From: an uncultured Christensenella sp.
GTDB taxonomy: Bacteria; Bacillota; Clostridia; Christensenellales; Pumilibacteraceae
Assembly: GCA_910577995.1 (NCBI GenBank)
Contig: CAJTND010000003.1
Location: 37,876 to 101,875, forward strand
Direction of reading: 5' to 3'
DNA: 64,000 bases
A program made the translations under genes and the position numbers. Positions 17,556 through 26,383 of the stretch are shown here, one piece after another (the first letter of the stretch is position 1; the number at the start of each line of letters is the position of its first letter). The notes beneath the pieces were generated by a model, which saw only the letters and a program-made list of their open reading frames with translations, did not search any database and was not told the origin of the DNA.

Positions 17556-18665
17556 ATGAGAACAATGGGATTGATCTTTTCGAGCATAAACGAGCGCAAC
17601 GTGCCCGAGCTTACCGAGGCGCGCTCCATTGCGTCCGTGCCGTTCGGCGGCAGATACAGGCTGATAGACTTTCTGCTTTCCGACATGGTAGCCGCGTCGG
17701 TGTCGACGGTCGGCATAATCACCAAGTACAACTTCCAATCGCTGATGGACCACGTCGGCAGCGGCAAGCATTGGGATCTCGCGCGTAAGAACGGCGGCAT
17801 AGTGTTCCTTCCGCCCTACGGCGGCGATACGCGCATGCTGTATGCGTCGCGGTTCGAGGCGATAAAGAGCGTGCTCAAATTCCTCAAAAGCTGCACCGAG
17901 GATATAGTCATCATGAGCGACTGCGACTACGCCGCGAGCTTCGATATAAACAAGGCGATAGACTTCTTCGTCGAAAAGAAGTCGGACGTTACGCTCATAT
18001 ACAGAGAGAAAGCGCCCGACGACGACGAGGTCAAGCACCGCACGGCTATACTGACCGATAAGGATAACAACGTCCTCGGCATCAAGCCCGCGGACAAGGC
18101 GGACGGCGCGAACAAGCTTTTGACGAGCATGCTGATAGCTCGCCGCGAGTTCCTTATCAAGCAGATAGAGCGCTGCTCTATGGCGGGCATGAAGAGCTTT
18201 TCGGGCGACGTTATGCCCTATCTCGTGCGCGAGCACAAGGTGTCTGCGTTCTGTGTCGACGGCTTCTTCGCTTCGATAGAGTCGCTCGCCGCATACTTCC
18301 GTTATTCCATGGCTATACTCGATAAGCCCGTGCGCGACTCGCTGTTCCGCACCGTCGAAGTGTATACCAAGGTCCGCGACTCCGCGCCGTGCCATATCTG
18401 CGGCGACGCCAAGATATCGCGTTCCGTCATTGCCGACGGGTGCGTTATCGAAGGCACTGTGGAAAACTCGATACTGTTCCGCGGCGTGCATATCGGCAAG
18501 AACGCCGTCGTCAAAAATTCGATACTGTTCCAGAACGCCGACGTCGGCGACCGCACGTCGCTCGACTGCGTCATAGCCGATAAAGAAGTCATAATAAGGG
18601 CAGGCAAGACGCTTTCCGGCTGTAAGGAGCGTCCGTATTTTATCCCCAAAGACACTGCGCTGTAA
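17556..18665 (+). CDS. glgD: GlgD, regulatory-type subunit of ADP-glucose pyrophosphorylase
   Basis: Paralogue of GlgC that partners it in Firmicutes. The N-terminal signature is degenerate ('GLIFSSINERNVPELTEAR' replaces the GGxGTRL loop), so it probably lacks independent catalysis, while 'YRLIDFLLSDM' and the C-terminal beta-helix ('GVHIGKNAVVKNSILF') remain. 369 aa. Glg operon middle gene; glgA follows by 9 bp with an AAAGGAG site. Confidence 0.93.
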   Translation: MRTMGLIFSSINERNVPELTEARSIASVPFGGRYRLIDFLLSDMVAASVSTVGIITKYNFQSLMDHVGSGKHWDLARKNGGIVFLPPYGGDTRMLYASRFEAIKSVLKFLKSCTEDIVIMSDCDYAASFDINKAIDFFVEKKSDVTLIYREKAPDDDEVKHRTAILTDKDNNVLGIKPADKADGANKLLTSMLIARREFLIKQIERCSMAGMKSFSGDVMPYLVREHKVSAFCVDGFFASIESLAAYFRYSMAILDKPVRDSLFRTVEVYTKVRDSAPCHICGDAKISRSVIADGCVIEGTVENSILFRGVHIGKNAVVKNSILFQNADVGDRTSLDCVIADKEVIIRAGKTLSGCKERPYFIPKDTAL

Positions 18666-18674
18666 AGGAGCATC

Positions 18675-20240
18675 ATGAAGCAAACTACCGCAAAAACGAC
18701 AACGACCAAGACGGTTAAGCCCGCGGCTTCCGCCGCAAAGCCTGCGACGGGAACAAAGCCCGTTCCGAGCGCAAAGCCGACGGCAAGCGCAAAGCCGACG
18801 GCGGCAATACCCGAAAAGAAGATAAAAGTTCTGTTCGCCACGACCGAGGCTTTCCCGTTTGCGGGGACGGGCGGGCTTGGCGAGGTCGTCGGTTCGTTGC
18901 CTAAGGCGCTGAACCGTCTCGGCGTGGACGCGCGCGTCATCATGCCGCTTTACGGATCGATACCGCGCAAGTACCGAGATAAAATGCAGTATATCGGCAA
19001 TATGCGCGTGTGGGTCGGCTGGCGCAATCAGTATTGCGGAGTTTTCCGCATAGATAACGACGGCGTAACGACTTACTTCGTAGACAACGAGCAGTATTTC
19101 CTGCGCGACTCGATATACGGTCAGCATGACGACGGAGAGCGGTTCACGTTCTTCTCGCGCGCCGTGCTCGAATGTATACCGATGCTCGATTTCACGCCCG
19201 ATATCATACATTCCAATGACCATGCGACTGCGCTTATCCCGACTTTCTATAAGGCGTGCTATGCGCTCATGTACGGGCACACGGGCATAAAGAACGTGTT
19301 TACCGTGCACAACCTCGAATATCAGGGCTGTTATCCTCCGCACATCCTCGGCGACGTGATGGGGCTGGGCGAGGATATGCGCGGTGTCGTGGACTTCAAC
19401 TGTCAGGTCAACTGCGTAAAGAGCGCGATAGAGAGCGCGGACTCCGTCACCACCGTTTCGCCGACTTATGCCGAGGAGATACTGAGACCCGATCGCGCGT
19501 TCGGACTGAGCGATATACTCAACCGCAACAGGAGCAAGCTCGTCGGAATACTCAACGGCGTGAACGTCGAGGAGTACGATCCCGAAACGAGCCCGTTCAT
19601 CGCGAAAAACTTCAATGCCGAAGATCCGTCTGGCAAAGCCGAATGCAAACGCGCGCTCAAAAAAGAGCTCGGCTTGGAGGGCGACCGTCCTATAATAGCC
19701 GTTATATCGCGGCTCGCGGGGCATAAGGGGCTCGATCTCGTCAAGGGCGCGCTGTGCAGAAATTCCTATGCGTTTGAGAATGCCGATCTCGTCGTGCTCG
19801 GCACAGGCGAGCGGTATCTCGAGGACTTTTTCCGCTACCACGCTTCGTGCCACGCCAATTCGCGCGCGCTCATCACCTTCGACAAGAGCCTTGCACAGCG
19901 TATCTACGCGGGCGCGGATATATTCCTCATGCCGTCGGCTACAGAGCCTTGCGGCTTGTCGCAGATGATGGCGTGCCGTTACGGCACTATCCCCATCGTG
20001 CGCAAAACGGGCGGGCTCGCCGATTCCATAAAGGACTGTCGCGCGGGCGGCGGCAACGGCTTTGTGTTTGAGGATTATACCGTCGAGGCTTTGGAAGCGA
20101 CCGTTGCGGACGCTGTGCGCATGTACGGCGATAAAACCGAGTGGTCGGCGCTGATGCAGCGCGCGTTCGCTTGCGACTTCTCTTGGAACGCATCGGCGCG
20201 GAAGTATCTCGAGCTGTACAAAGACCTGCTCAAAAAATAA
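18675..20240 (+). CDS. glgA: Glycogen synthase (GT5) with low-complexity N-terminal extension
   Basis: Extends alpha-1,4-glucan from ADP-glucose. GT5 start 'KVLFATTEAFPFAGTGGLGEV' lies at about residues 52-72, preceded by a ~50-residue Lys/Thr/Ala/Pro-rich extension ('AKPTASAKPTAA'). 'HNLEYQG', 'NGVNVEEYDP' and the donor-site 'ATEPCGLSQMMAC' follow; 521 aa overall. The usual K-x-G-G-L lysine is replaced: the motif reads G-T-G-G-L. Whether this affects ADP-glucose binding is not known. Last gene of the glg operon. Confidence 0.93.
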   Translation: MKQTTAKTTTTKTVKPAASAAKPATGTKPVPSAKPTASAKPTAAIPEKKIKVLFATTEAFPFAGTGGLGEVVGSLPKALNRLGVDARVIMPLYGSIPRKYRDKMQYIGNMRVWVGWRNQYCGVFRIDNDGVTTYFVDNEQYFLRDSIYGQHDDGERFTFFSRAVLECIPMLDFTPDIIHSNDHATALIPTFYKACYALMYGHTGIKNVFTVHNLEYQGCYPPHILGDVMGLGEDMRGVVDFNCQVNCVKSAIESADSVTTVSPTYAEEILRPDRAFGLSDILNRNRSKLVGILNGVNVEEYDPETSPFIAKNFNAEDPSGKAECKRALKKELGLEGDRPIIAVISRLAGHKGLDLVKGALCRNSYAFENADLVVLGTGERYLEDFFRYHASCHANSRALITFDKSLAQRIYAGADIFLMPSATEPCGLSQMMACRYGTIPIVRKTGGLADSIKDCRAGGGNGFVFEDYTVEALEATVADAVRMYGDKTEWSALMQRAFACDFSWNASARKYLELYKDLLKK

Positions 20241-20253
20241 ACCGAAAACAAAC

Positions 20254-20288
20254 AAAAACCTCCGTCGCCGCGACGGGGGTTTTTGTTT
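20254..20288 (+). terminator. Terminator of the glg operon
   Basis: CCTCCGTCG pairs with CGACGGGGG across CCG, flanked by AAACAAAAA and TTTTTGTTT arms; strong hairpin plus T-run. Confidence 0.9.
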
Positions 20289-20375
20289 GTCGTAATATAT
20301 ATAGGCGAGATGTATAGTCGCTTTTTCGGTCATCGAGCGATGCGGTTTATGTGCATGCTATCAAGTCGGATATAA

Positions 20376-20963
20376 TCAGCAATGCGCTTTCCAAACGCAT
20401 TCGGTCAAGTCCATTTCCGTAAACACCGCCTCGAATGACGAGTCCTCGGGAGAGCATGCGTATATTCCGAATCGAATATCGCCGCCGCCTTCGTGCAGCC
20501 TGCAAATTCGCATTTGCTTGAAGTTTTTTCCGTCGAGGGAATATTCTATAAGAAAATCGGAGCCGCGTCGGCTGAGCCTGTACCATACGTCTTTGATCGA
20601 CGCGTCAATATCCGTCGTCGCCCAGTCGGAATATCCGTGATTAGTAACGACACTGCCGAGCCGTTGGAATTCGCCGTTTTCGTATTCCACTGACGCTTTG
20701 AGCCAATTCTCGCTGTCGAGATAGACCGCGATACCGCATTGATCGAATCGGCGCTTGCTGTCGAAGTGCGTTTTGACAGCAAAAGAAAAGTACTGTTCTT
20801 TGGTCGATAACTGCAAAACGGGCGCGTTGTCGTTTCTGAACCCGTAATAAGTGCGCTGCCATAGATCGGTGAACGGTTCTGTTTTGATCCGTATTTTGTC
20901 AGCGGTAACGGAAAAATTTTCGGGCGGTCTGACCCAAGACATTTTAGACGTATCAAACGGCAT
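20376..20963 (-). CDS. DUF1349-like concanavalin-fold protein
   Basis: 195 aa, no signal peptide and no membrane segment, so probably cytoplasmic. 'FSFAVKTHFDSKRRFDQCGIAVYLDSENWLKASVEYE' (broken here into 'FDQCGIAVY' and 'WLKASVEYE') is the recognisable beta-sandwich core of DUF1349 / YesU-like proteins, followed by 'DVWYRLSRRGSDFLIEYS' and 'IRFGIYACSPEDSSFEAVFTE'-type strands. Such folds often bind sugars, but no substrate is established. AAGGAG precedes the ATG. Last gene of a minus-strand cluster. Confidence 0.7.
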   Translation of the reverse strand: MPFDTSKMSWVRPPENFSVTADKIRIKTEPFTDLWQRTYYGFRNDNAPVLQLSTKEQYFSFAVKTHFDSKRRFDQCGIAVYLDSENWLKASVEYENGEFQRLGSVVTNHGYSDWATTDIDASIKDVWYRLSRRGSDFLIEYSLDGKNFKQMRICRLHEGGGDIRFGIYACSPEDSSFEAVFTEMDLTECVWKAHC

Positions 20964-20979
20964 GGCGGAGCTCCTTGCG

Positions 20980-21291
20980 TTATTTTTTCTTTTTGGGCAG
21001 GGGAGTTATGCTCTCCAAAAGCGGTATCGCTTCGGATACGAGCTCGGCGTCCTCGATATCCAATATGTAATGCTCCTTAGCGCCTGCGTACGGTATGCCC
21101 GTTTGCGCGTTGCCGAAGAGCTTTTCGAGCTGCGGCAGTTTTTTGACATACACGCAGTTGTCGCACACCAGCAGTATCGGCTTGTCGTTGGCATATACCA
21201 TATATTCGCCGAACATTTTTTTGTAGCGTACGGAAAAGCCGTCGGGTAACTGCTCGCATACGAATTCTATAAAATCGACCGATGTAGCCAT
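20980..21291 (-). CDS. TfoX N-terminal domain protein
   Basis: 103 aa, entirely the TfoX-N fold: 'VRYKKMFGEYMVYANDKPILLVCDNCVYVK' region (key pieces 'KMFGEY' and 'DNCVYVK') and 'GAKEHYILDIEDAE'. It lacks the C-terminal half that enterobacterial TfoX/Sxy uses in competence regulation; stand-alone versions are common in Firmicutes and have no proven role. Lys-rich C-terminus. It has its own promoter and a GGAAG ribosome-binding site. Confidence 0.82.
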   Translation of the reverse strand: MATSVDFIEFVCEQLPDGFSVRYKKMFGEYMVYANDKPILLVCDNCVYVKKLPQLEKLFGNAQTGIPYAGAKEHYILDIEDAELVSEAIPLLESITPLPKKKK

Positions 21292-21314
21292 AGTTTATCA
21301 CTTCCTTTTTTATG

Positions 21315-21343
21315 ATTATACCATAGACGCCGCGGCATTGCAA
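21315..21343 (-). promoter_or_regulatory. Promoter of the TfoX-N / DUF1349 pair
   Basis: Minus strand TTGCAA, 17 nt, TATAAT, 23 nt before the ATG at 21291. Confidence 0.75.
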
Positions 21344-21357
21344 GCGGTAGGCGAAGC

Positions 21358-21891
21358 TTACTCGTTTTCCGCAGACGGCAGTCCGCTCAGCCATTCTTCG
21401 GCTTGCTCGCGCGTTAGGAATATCTTATACGGCACGCCAGAACTTTTCATAGTATCGATCATTTTCGGCTTGACGTTATTATCGAATGAGCGTATCCACT
21501 CGACGAACTCGGGATCGGCTTGCTCGGGACAGCCCTCGGTCATATCCGGTCTTGTCCGTCCTCGGTATTTTTCCACGCGCTCGATAACGCTCTTTAAGCA
21601 CAACTCGGTAGGGTAGTCGAGCATAATGCACAGGTCCGCATGCTCGAGGCGGAGCGCGAAAGTTCGTGCGAAATTGCCCTCGATGACCCAGCGCGGCTTT
21701 TTGAGCTCCGGCATGAGCAGTTCGTCGAATTCGCTTTCCGTAACGGACTGCCATTGCGGTCGCCACCATAATTTATCGAGATGAACGACGGGCAACGCCA
21801 GCTTTTGCCCGAGCTTGACGGCGAGCGTGCTTTTGCCCGCGCCGCCGCAACCGACTATTAGTATCCTATTATATATCACGTTATTTTCCAT
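21358..21891 (-). CDS. P-loop kinase-like protein (topology modulation protein family)
   Basis: 177 aa. Walker A 'VGCGGAGKSTLAVKLG' lies at about residues 13-28, then 'LPVVHLDKLWWRPQW' and 'RWVIEGNFARTF', which are signatures of the adenylate-kinase-like 'DNA topology modulation protein' (FlaR) group. Despite that name the enzymatic substrate is unknown; a nucleoside or small-molecule kinase role is plausible. No strong Shine-Dalgarno. It follows the DUF4180-like gene by 11 bp on the same strand. Confidence 0.8.
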   Translation of the reverse strand: MENNVIYNRILIVGCGGAGKSTLAVKLGQKLALPVVHLDKLWWRPQWQSVTESEFDELLMPELKKPRWVIEGNFARTFALRLEHADLCIMLDYPTELCLKSVIERVEKYRGRTRPDMTEGCPEQADPEFVEWIRSFDNNVKPKMIDTMKSSGVPYKIFLTREQAEEWLSGLPSAENE

Positions 21892-21902
21892 TTTCGTTGC
21901 CT

Positions 21903-22274
21903 TTATCTTTCGGTCGCGGTCAATTTTTCTACGGCTTTTTCGAGAGTGTCGGTAAAGAATATATCGTGCCCGTTATTGCTTTCGTAAATAAAGTCTTTCA
22001 GCGGCTTGCTCGTGTAAGAGGAATAGTCGCCGTATATCGCTATACGAAATCCGTAATTGACGAGCTTTTGCAGTATTTCTCCCGCGAGCCCGCTGCTCAA
22101 TATGAAAAACCTTTCCGCGATAAGCTCTTTGGATATCGCTATGTTCTTGACACCGGTTTCGTAGTCGACGGTCATTATCAAGTCGAGCGCGCTTTGCGTG
22201 TCCGTGATAACGGGCATATCCGAAACGACGTGTGCTGTTTCCGTATTGTTTCTTTTTATTTTTTGTATCTGCAT
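21903..22274 (-). CDS. DUF4180-like protein
   Basis: 123-aa soluble protein with 'IAISKELIAERFFILSSGLAGEILQKLVNYGFRIAIYGDYS' pattern (key pieces 'FFILSSGLAGEILQK' and 'RIAIYGDYS'), typical of DUF4180; function of the family is unknown. A clear AGGAG stands 6 nt before the ATG. First gene of the minus-strand cluster. Confidence 0.7.
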   Translation of the reverse strand: MQIQKIKRNNTETAHVVSDMPVITDTQSALDLIMTVDYETGVKNIAISKELIAERFFILSSGLAGEILQKLVNYGFRIAIYGDYSSYTSKPLKDFIYESNNGHDIFFTDTLEKAVEKLTATER

Positions 22275-22382
22275 GATTTCTCCTGTATACGTTAAAAACA
22301 GAGATATATCGATGCGTATGCTGCTCGACAGTATCGCTGTATTTATGGTAAGATGAATAGTCTATAATGTTCCGAAAAAGCA

Positions 22383-22413
22383 AAAGACCGATAATCAATC
22401 CTTATCGGTCTTT
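22383..22413 (-). terminator. Terminator of tRNA-Ala
   Basis: Perfect 12-bp stem AAAGACCGATAA / TTATCGGTCTTT with a 7-nt loop, immediately after the tRNA 3' end; T-run on the minus strand. Confidence 0.9.
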
Positions 22414-22416
22414 GGG

Positions 22417-22492
22417 TGGTGGAGATAAGCGGGTTCGAACCGCTGACCTCTTGAATGCCATTCAAGCGCTCTACCAACTGAGCTATACCCCC
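22417..22492 (-). tRNA. tRNA-Ala (GGC)
   Basis: 76 nt on the minus strand: acceptor GGGGGTA, D-arm AGCTCAGTTGGTAGAGC, anticodon stem CTTGA/TCAAG with loop ATGGCAT giving anticodon GGC, T-arm with GGTTCGAACCC, encoded CCA. Reads GCC/GCU codons. Confidence 0.95.
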
Positions 22493-22505
22493 GAAAAGCA
22501 TAGTT

Positions 22506-22534
22506 ATTTTATCATGTGCCCGAGGTTTTGTCAA
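22506..22534 (-). promoter_or_regulatory. Promoter of tRNA-Ala
   Basis: Minus strand TTGACA, 17 nt, TAAAAT, 13 nt before the tRNA. Confidence 0.85.
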
Positions 22535-22582
22535 CTGTTTACAGCTAATTTATCGGGCTAATGTAAAAGGCGTGCCGCATTG

Positions 22583-22611
22583 TTGACTTGCGCCCGAGTT
22601 TGTTATATACT
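22583..22611 (+). promoter_or_regulatory. Promoter of the RumA-type methylase, apparently leaderless
   Basis: TTGACT, 17 nt, TATACT, six bases, then the ATG at 22618; transcription is expected to begin at that A. No Shine-Dalgarno precedes the ATG. Confidence 0.75.
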
Positions 22612-22617
22612 TTTGTT

Positions 22618-23931
22618 ATGAATGTCAAGGAGCTTATCGAGGTCGATATAATCGACAGCGGCATGGACGGGCACGGCGTAGCGCGCTGTGACGGCAAGGT
22701 CGTGTTTATCCCGTACGTGCTAAAAGGCGAGCGCGTGCGTGCCGTCGTGAAGTCGGTCAAAAAGAAATTCGCCGAGGCGAGCGTCGTCAAGGTGCTTTCC
22801 GCATCGCCGCACCGCGTCGCTCCCGAATGTCCGCATTACTATAAGTGCGGCGGTTGCGACGCCGCGCATTACGACGGCGAGTACCGCCGCGCCGCGCTCG
22901 TCGGCGAGATCCGCAATAATCTTAAAAAGATAGCGGGCGTCGATCTCGGCGAAATAGGCTTCGTCGCGTCGAACGGCGTAGCGCGCAACAAGATCGCCAT
23001 GCCGTTTTGCCTGAGCGGCGGCAGGGTAGCGCTCGGCATGTACCGTCACGGCACGCATACCGTCGAGCCCGTTGCGTGTAGGTTCGCGAGCGACGCGATG
23101 CTCGGTATCGCAAAGACGGTCGTTGAGTTTTGCAACGCCGAACGGCTCGGAGTATACGACGAGGCGACGGGCAGAGGGCTTCTGCGGCATCTCGTGCTTC
23201 GGAGCGTCGGCGGCAGGACGTCCGTCGTGCTCGTGATAAACGCCGAACGCTTCGCCGCAGGATCCAAGCTCGCCGCACTGCTCCCCGACGACTGCGACTT
23301 TTTTATCAGTGCAAACACTCGCCGCACCAATGTGATAATGGGCGAGAGCGTGCGGCTCGTTAAGGGCAATGCGCGGCTTCCCGTCAACGTTCTCGGCGTA
23401 AAAGCCGAGCTGTCGCCGCTGTCGTTTTTTCAGGTCAATGACTATATCCGCGACAGACTGTATACCGCCGCGATCGAGCGGCTGACTTCGCCGACTGTTG
23501 TCGATCTATACAGCGGTATAGGAATAACGAGCAATCTCGCCGCCAATGCGGGCAAGAGCGTGATCGCCGTCGAGTGCGTCGCTCAAGCCGTGGAGGACGC
23601 GGACAGGACGGCGTCGCTCAACGGCAATGCCGACGTTATAGAAAACATTTGCGGCAATGTCGAGGACGTACTGCCGAGGCTTTCGGAGCGCGCGCGCGGC
23701 GCGGATATTCTTGTCGACCCGCCGCGCAAGGGCTGCGGCGCGGCGGTCATGCGCGCCGTCGCCGAGCTTCGTCCCGCACGGCTCGTCTATATTTCCTGCA
23801 ATCATGCGACCATGTGCCGCGATGTTGCGCCGCTGATATCGGACGGGTATAAGATAGCGGACTGTACCGCGTTCGACATGTTTCCCGACACGCATCACGT
23901 CGAGACGCTGTTGGTGCTTGACAGGGCGTAG
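22618..23931 (+). CDS. RumA/TrmA-family RNA (uracil-5-)-methyltransferase
   Basis: Methylates C5 of a uridine in 23S rRNA or tRNA using SAM. A TRAM-like domain (about 1-60), an iron-sulfur type cysteine set ('CPHYYKCGGCDAAHY'), the SAM motif 'VVDLYSGIGITSNLAA' and the catalytic region 'ILVDPPRKGCG' with 'YISCNHATMCRD' are present. 437 aa. The ATG at 22618 is chosen over one 30 nt upstream because the promoter's -10 box lies between them. Substrate (RlmCD- or TrmA-like) is not decidable here. Confidence 0.9.
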   Translation: MNVKELIEVDIIDSGMDGHGVARCDGKVVFIPYVLKGERVRAVVKSVKKKFAEASVVKVLSASPHRVAPECPHYYKCGGCDAAHYDGEYRRAALVGEIRNNLKKIAGVDLGEIGFVASNGVARNKIAMPFCLSGGRVALGMYRHGTHTVEPVACRFASDAMLGIAKTVVEFCNAERLGVYDEATGRGLLRHLVLRSVGGRTSVVLVINAERFAAGSKLAALLPDDCDFFISANTRRTNVIMGESVRLVKGNARLPVNVLGVKAELSPLSFFQVNDYIRDRLYTAAIERLTSPTVVDLYSGIGITSNLAANAGKSVIAVECVAQAVEDADRTASLNGNADVIENICGNVEDVLPRLSERARGADILVDPPRKGCGAAVMRAVAELRPARLVYISCNHATMCRDVAPLISDGYKIADCTAFDMFPDTHHVETLLVLDRA

Positions 23932-23956
23932 GCGAACGGTTTCCGACATGCGGCGC

Positions 23957-23985
23957 TTGACAAAGCTCATTGCAACGTGTACAAT
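23957..23985 (+). promoter_or_regulatory. Promoter of the gene at 24007
   Basis: TTGACA, 17 nt, TACAAT; the leader then carries AAAGGAG 6 nt before a GTG start. Contrast with the leaderless promoters nearby. Confidence 0.8.
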
Positions 23986-24006
23986 CATAGTGTAAAGGAG
24001 ACTGCT

Positions 24007-25002
24007 GTGAGATACTATACAAAACAGTGGTACGATCTGATGCAACGGCTCGACTATTGCATTTGCATGAAGCCAATAGCCGATAAGGATTATACCGACG
24101 TAGATATTTCCGCGCTCTACGACAAGTGCTTAAAGCGCGAGGTCGAGCGCGCGCGGCGCGAATACGATACGCCGCCGCAGTATCTTTCGATAGACGACGG
24201 GCTCGAGCTCGGCGATATTTATATCTTCGATCAAAAGTCTGGCGTTATGAAAAGACCTGATTCGCTCGAGCAAGTAAAGGCGATGGTCGATGCAGAGAGG
24301 GCGCGCGATCTTTCGGAGTTCGAAAGCCGTCCGCCGTTCAACGAGTCGGAAGCCGTTTCGGGTTTCGAGGACGGGTATATGGCGCGCCTCGAATACGAAT
24401 ACAGGCGCTTCCCCGAGGCGGAGATATCGGGCGTCGATAGAAGGCTGATCGCTCTCGGGTTTCTTCCGAGAAGCGTTTATGACAGGCTTAAAGCCATGTC
24501 AAAGGCGAATAAACGCGAGTTCGACGCCATAAACAGGGCGGCGGACAAGGCGCTCCGCGCGGCGGCAAGAGCTGTGCCGAAGCGTGTCGCCGCGGCGTTC
24601 GACGGACTGCACGACGCCGATATAAACTCTATTGAAAAGGTCGGAGCCGACGTTGTGGTGACCTTGGAGTTATGCGGAGCAGTGTTCTCCGACGCCGAGC
24701 TCGATACGGATGACGGCGACTTGTTCATCGGAGTCGCGAACGGCGAGGCGACGGGCGTAGAGCCCGGACAGCCGTCGACGCGGCGCGTTGTGTTCAAATC
24801 GGCGGAGATCGTCGAGCGCGACGAAGCCGAGCTCGTCGGCGGCGCGATCTGGCTTTACGACGAGCTATATCCCGCGGACGGCGGCTATGAGGCGCATATA
24901 ATGTACGAATGCGACGGGCTTAAGTATCTTACGGTGCGCTGTGCGGATATTTCGGTCGATACGTCGGGGGATACCTCGAATGGGTACCGAGATCGGAGCT
25001 GA
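24007..25002 (+). CDS. Uncharacterised protein, DUF4085-like, GTG start
   Basis: 331 aa. The N-terminus 'RYYTKQWYDLMQR' resembles DUF4085 proteins of Bacilli; the middle is charged and helical (about 60-190), and the C-terminal ~130 residues are strand-rich ('ADVVVTLELCGAVF', 'GGAIWLYDELYP', 'GLKYLTVRCADI'). No catalytic motif stands out. The GTG start is set by AAAGGAG and by the promoter just upstream; an ATG at 23977 lies inside the promoter. Function unknown. Confidence 0.6.
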   Translation: MRYYTKQWYDLMQRLDYCICMKPIADKDYTDVDISALYDKCLKREVERARREYDTPPQYLSIDDGLELGDIYIFDQKSGVMKRPDSLEQVKAMVDAERARDLSEFESRPPFNESEAVSGFEDGYMARLEYEYRRFPEAEISGVDRRLIALGFLPRSVYDRLKAMSKANKREFDAINRAADKALRAAARAVPKRVAAAFDGLHDADINSIEKVGADVVVTLELCGAVFSDAELDTDDGDLFIGVANGEATGVEPGQPSTRRVVFKSAEIVERDEAELVGGAIWLYDELYPADGGYEAHIMYECDGLKYLTVRCADISVDTSGDTSNGYRDRS

Positions 25003-25110
25003 TGACGCGAAATGTGTTCCCGCATATTTCACCGATAGGTCGGCGGAGCACGGGCAGCGCGTCGGACATATAGTTACGAAAGAATGAATCCACAGAACAC
25101 GGAGATGATA

Positions 25111-26280
25111 ATGGATATTTACGAAAGATCGCTCGAAAAGCATTACGAATGGGCCGGCAAGCTCGAAACGCGTTTGCGCGCGCCGATAGAGAGCCTCGAC
25201 GACCTCGCGCTGTGCTACACGCCCGGCGTTTCGCGCGCGTGCACGGAGATAGCCGCGGACAAGACCAAGGTCTACGAGCTTACGCGCCGCCATAACACCG
25301 TTGCGGTCGTCACCGACGGCACTGCGGTGCTCGGGCTCGGCGACATAGGTCCGGAGGCGGCGATGCCCGTCATGGAGGGCAAGTGCGCGCTGTTCAAGGC
25401 GTTTGCCGATATCGACGCGACGCCCGTTTGCCTCGATACCAAAGACCCCGACAGGATAGTAGATACCGTCGTCGCGATAGCCAAGAGCTACGGCGGCATC
25501 AACCTCGAGGATATCTCCGCGCCGCGCTGTTTCGAGATAGAGCGCAGGCTCAAAGAGCGTTGCGATATACCAGTGTTCCACGACGATCAGCACGGTACGG
25601 CGATAGTCGCTGGCGCGGCGCTCATAAATGCCTTGCGCGTCGTCGGCAAGAAGATATCGGACGTGCGCGTAGTCGTCAACGGCGCGGGCAGCGCGGGCAT
25701 AGCGATAACCAAGTTCTTCCTCGGGCTGGGCGTCGGCGACGTGGTCTGCGTCGACAGGTGCGGCATACTCGTCGGCGGCGAGGAATATTCAAACCCGGCG
25801 CATACCGAGATAGCCTCGCTCACCAACAAGACCAAGCTCCGCGGCACGCTCGCCGACGCTATGCGCGGCGCGGACGTGTTCCTCGGTGTTTCCGCGCCGA
25901 GGATCGTTTCGCAGGAAATGATAAAGAGCATGGCGAACTCGCCGATAGTTTTTCCGCTCGCCAATCCCGTGCCCGAGATAACTCGCGCGGAGGCGATAGA
26001 AGCAGGCGCGGCTGTGGTCGGCACGGGCGCGTCCAATCAGCCCAACCAGATCAACAACGTGCTTATTTTCCCGGGGATGTTCCGCGGCGCGCTAGATTCG
26101 CGCGCGAGCGATATCAACGGCGATATGTGCCGTGCGGCGGCTGCCGCGCTCGCGGAGCTTGCGACCGACAAACTCTGCGCCGATCATATCCTGCCGTCGC
26201 CGCTCGATGAGCGCGTAGTCGGCGCGGTGTCGCGCGCCGTCGCGGCTGCGGCGAAGAAAAGCGGCGTTGCGCGCAAGTGA
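25111..26280 (+). CDS. NAD(P)-dependent malic enzyme
   Basis: Oxidatively decarboxylates malate to pyruvate. 'LYTPGV'-type 'LCYTPGVSRACTEI', 'VTDGTAVLGLGDIGPEAAMPVMEGK' (read as 'VLGLGDIGPEAAMPV'), 'FHDDQHGTAIV' with the metal-binding Asp pair, and 'NGAGSAGIAITKFF' for the dinucleotide. The ATG at 25111 has GGAG 6 nt upstream; an ATG at 25084 would add nine residues but has no site. 389 aa, the short bacterial form. Cofactor preference not decidable. Confidence 0.92.
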   Translation: MDIYERSLEKHYEWAGKLETRLRAPIESLDDLALCYTPGVSRACTEIAADKTKVYELTRRHNTVAVVTDGTAVLGLGDIGPEAAMPVMEGKCALFKAFADIDATPVCLDTKDPDRIVDTVVAIAKSYGGINLEDISAPRCFEIERRLKERCDIPVFHDDQHGTAIVAGAALINALRVVGKKISDVRVVVNGAGSAGIAITKFFLGLGVGDVVCVDRCGILVGGEEYSNPAHTEIASLTNKTKLRGTLADAMRGADVFLGVSAPRIVSQEMIKSMANSPIVFPLANPVPEITRAEAIEAGAAVVGTGASNQPNQINNVLIFPGMFRGALDSRASDINGDMCRAAAAALAELATDKLCADHILPSPLDERVVGAVSRAVAAAAKKSGVARK

Positions 26281-26333
26281 TGCCGCCGCGCGTTCTCTAA
26301 TCAAACTCTAATACTGCGTCGCTTTGAAAATAC

Positions 26334-26362
26334 TTGTAATTTATTCCGAAGTGTGATATAAT
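26334..26362 (+). promoter_or_regulatory. Promoter of lon-engB
   Basis: TTGTAA, 17 nt, TATAAT, 21 nt before the lon ATG; GGAG is 11 nt from the ATG. No CIRCE or CtsR-like site was seen. Confidence 0.75.
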
Positions 26363-26383
26363 ACTATCGGAGTATTAGACTGT

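Noticed and set aside
17523..20333. 936-codon ORF on the minus strand opposite glgD/glgA
   Set aside because: Shadow reading frame produced by codon bias; its protein has no family features and both glg genes are certain.
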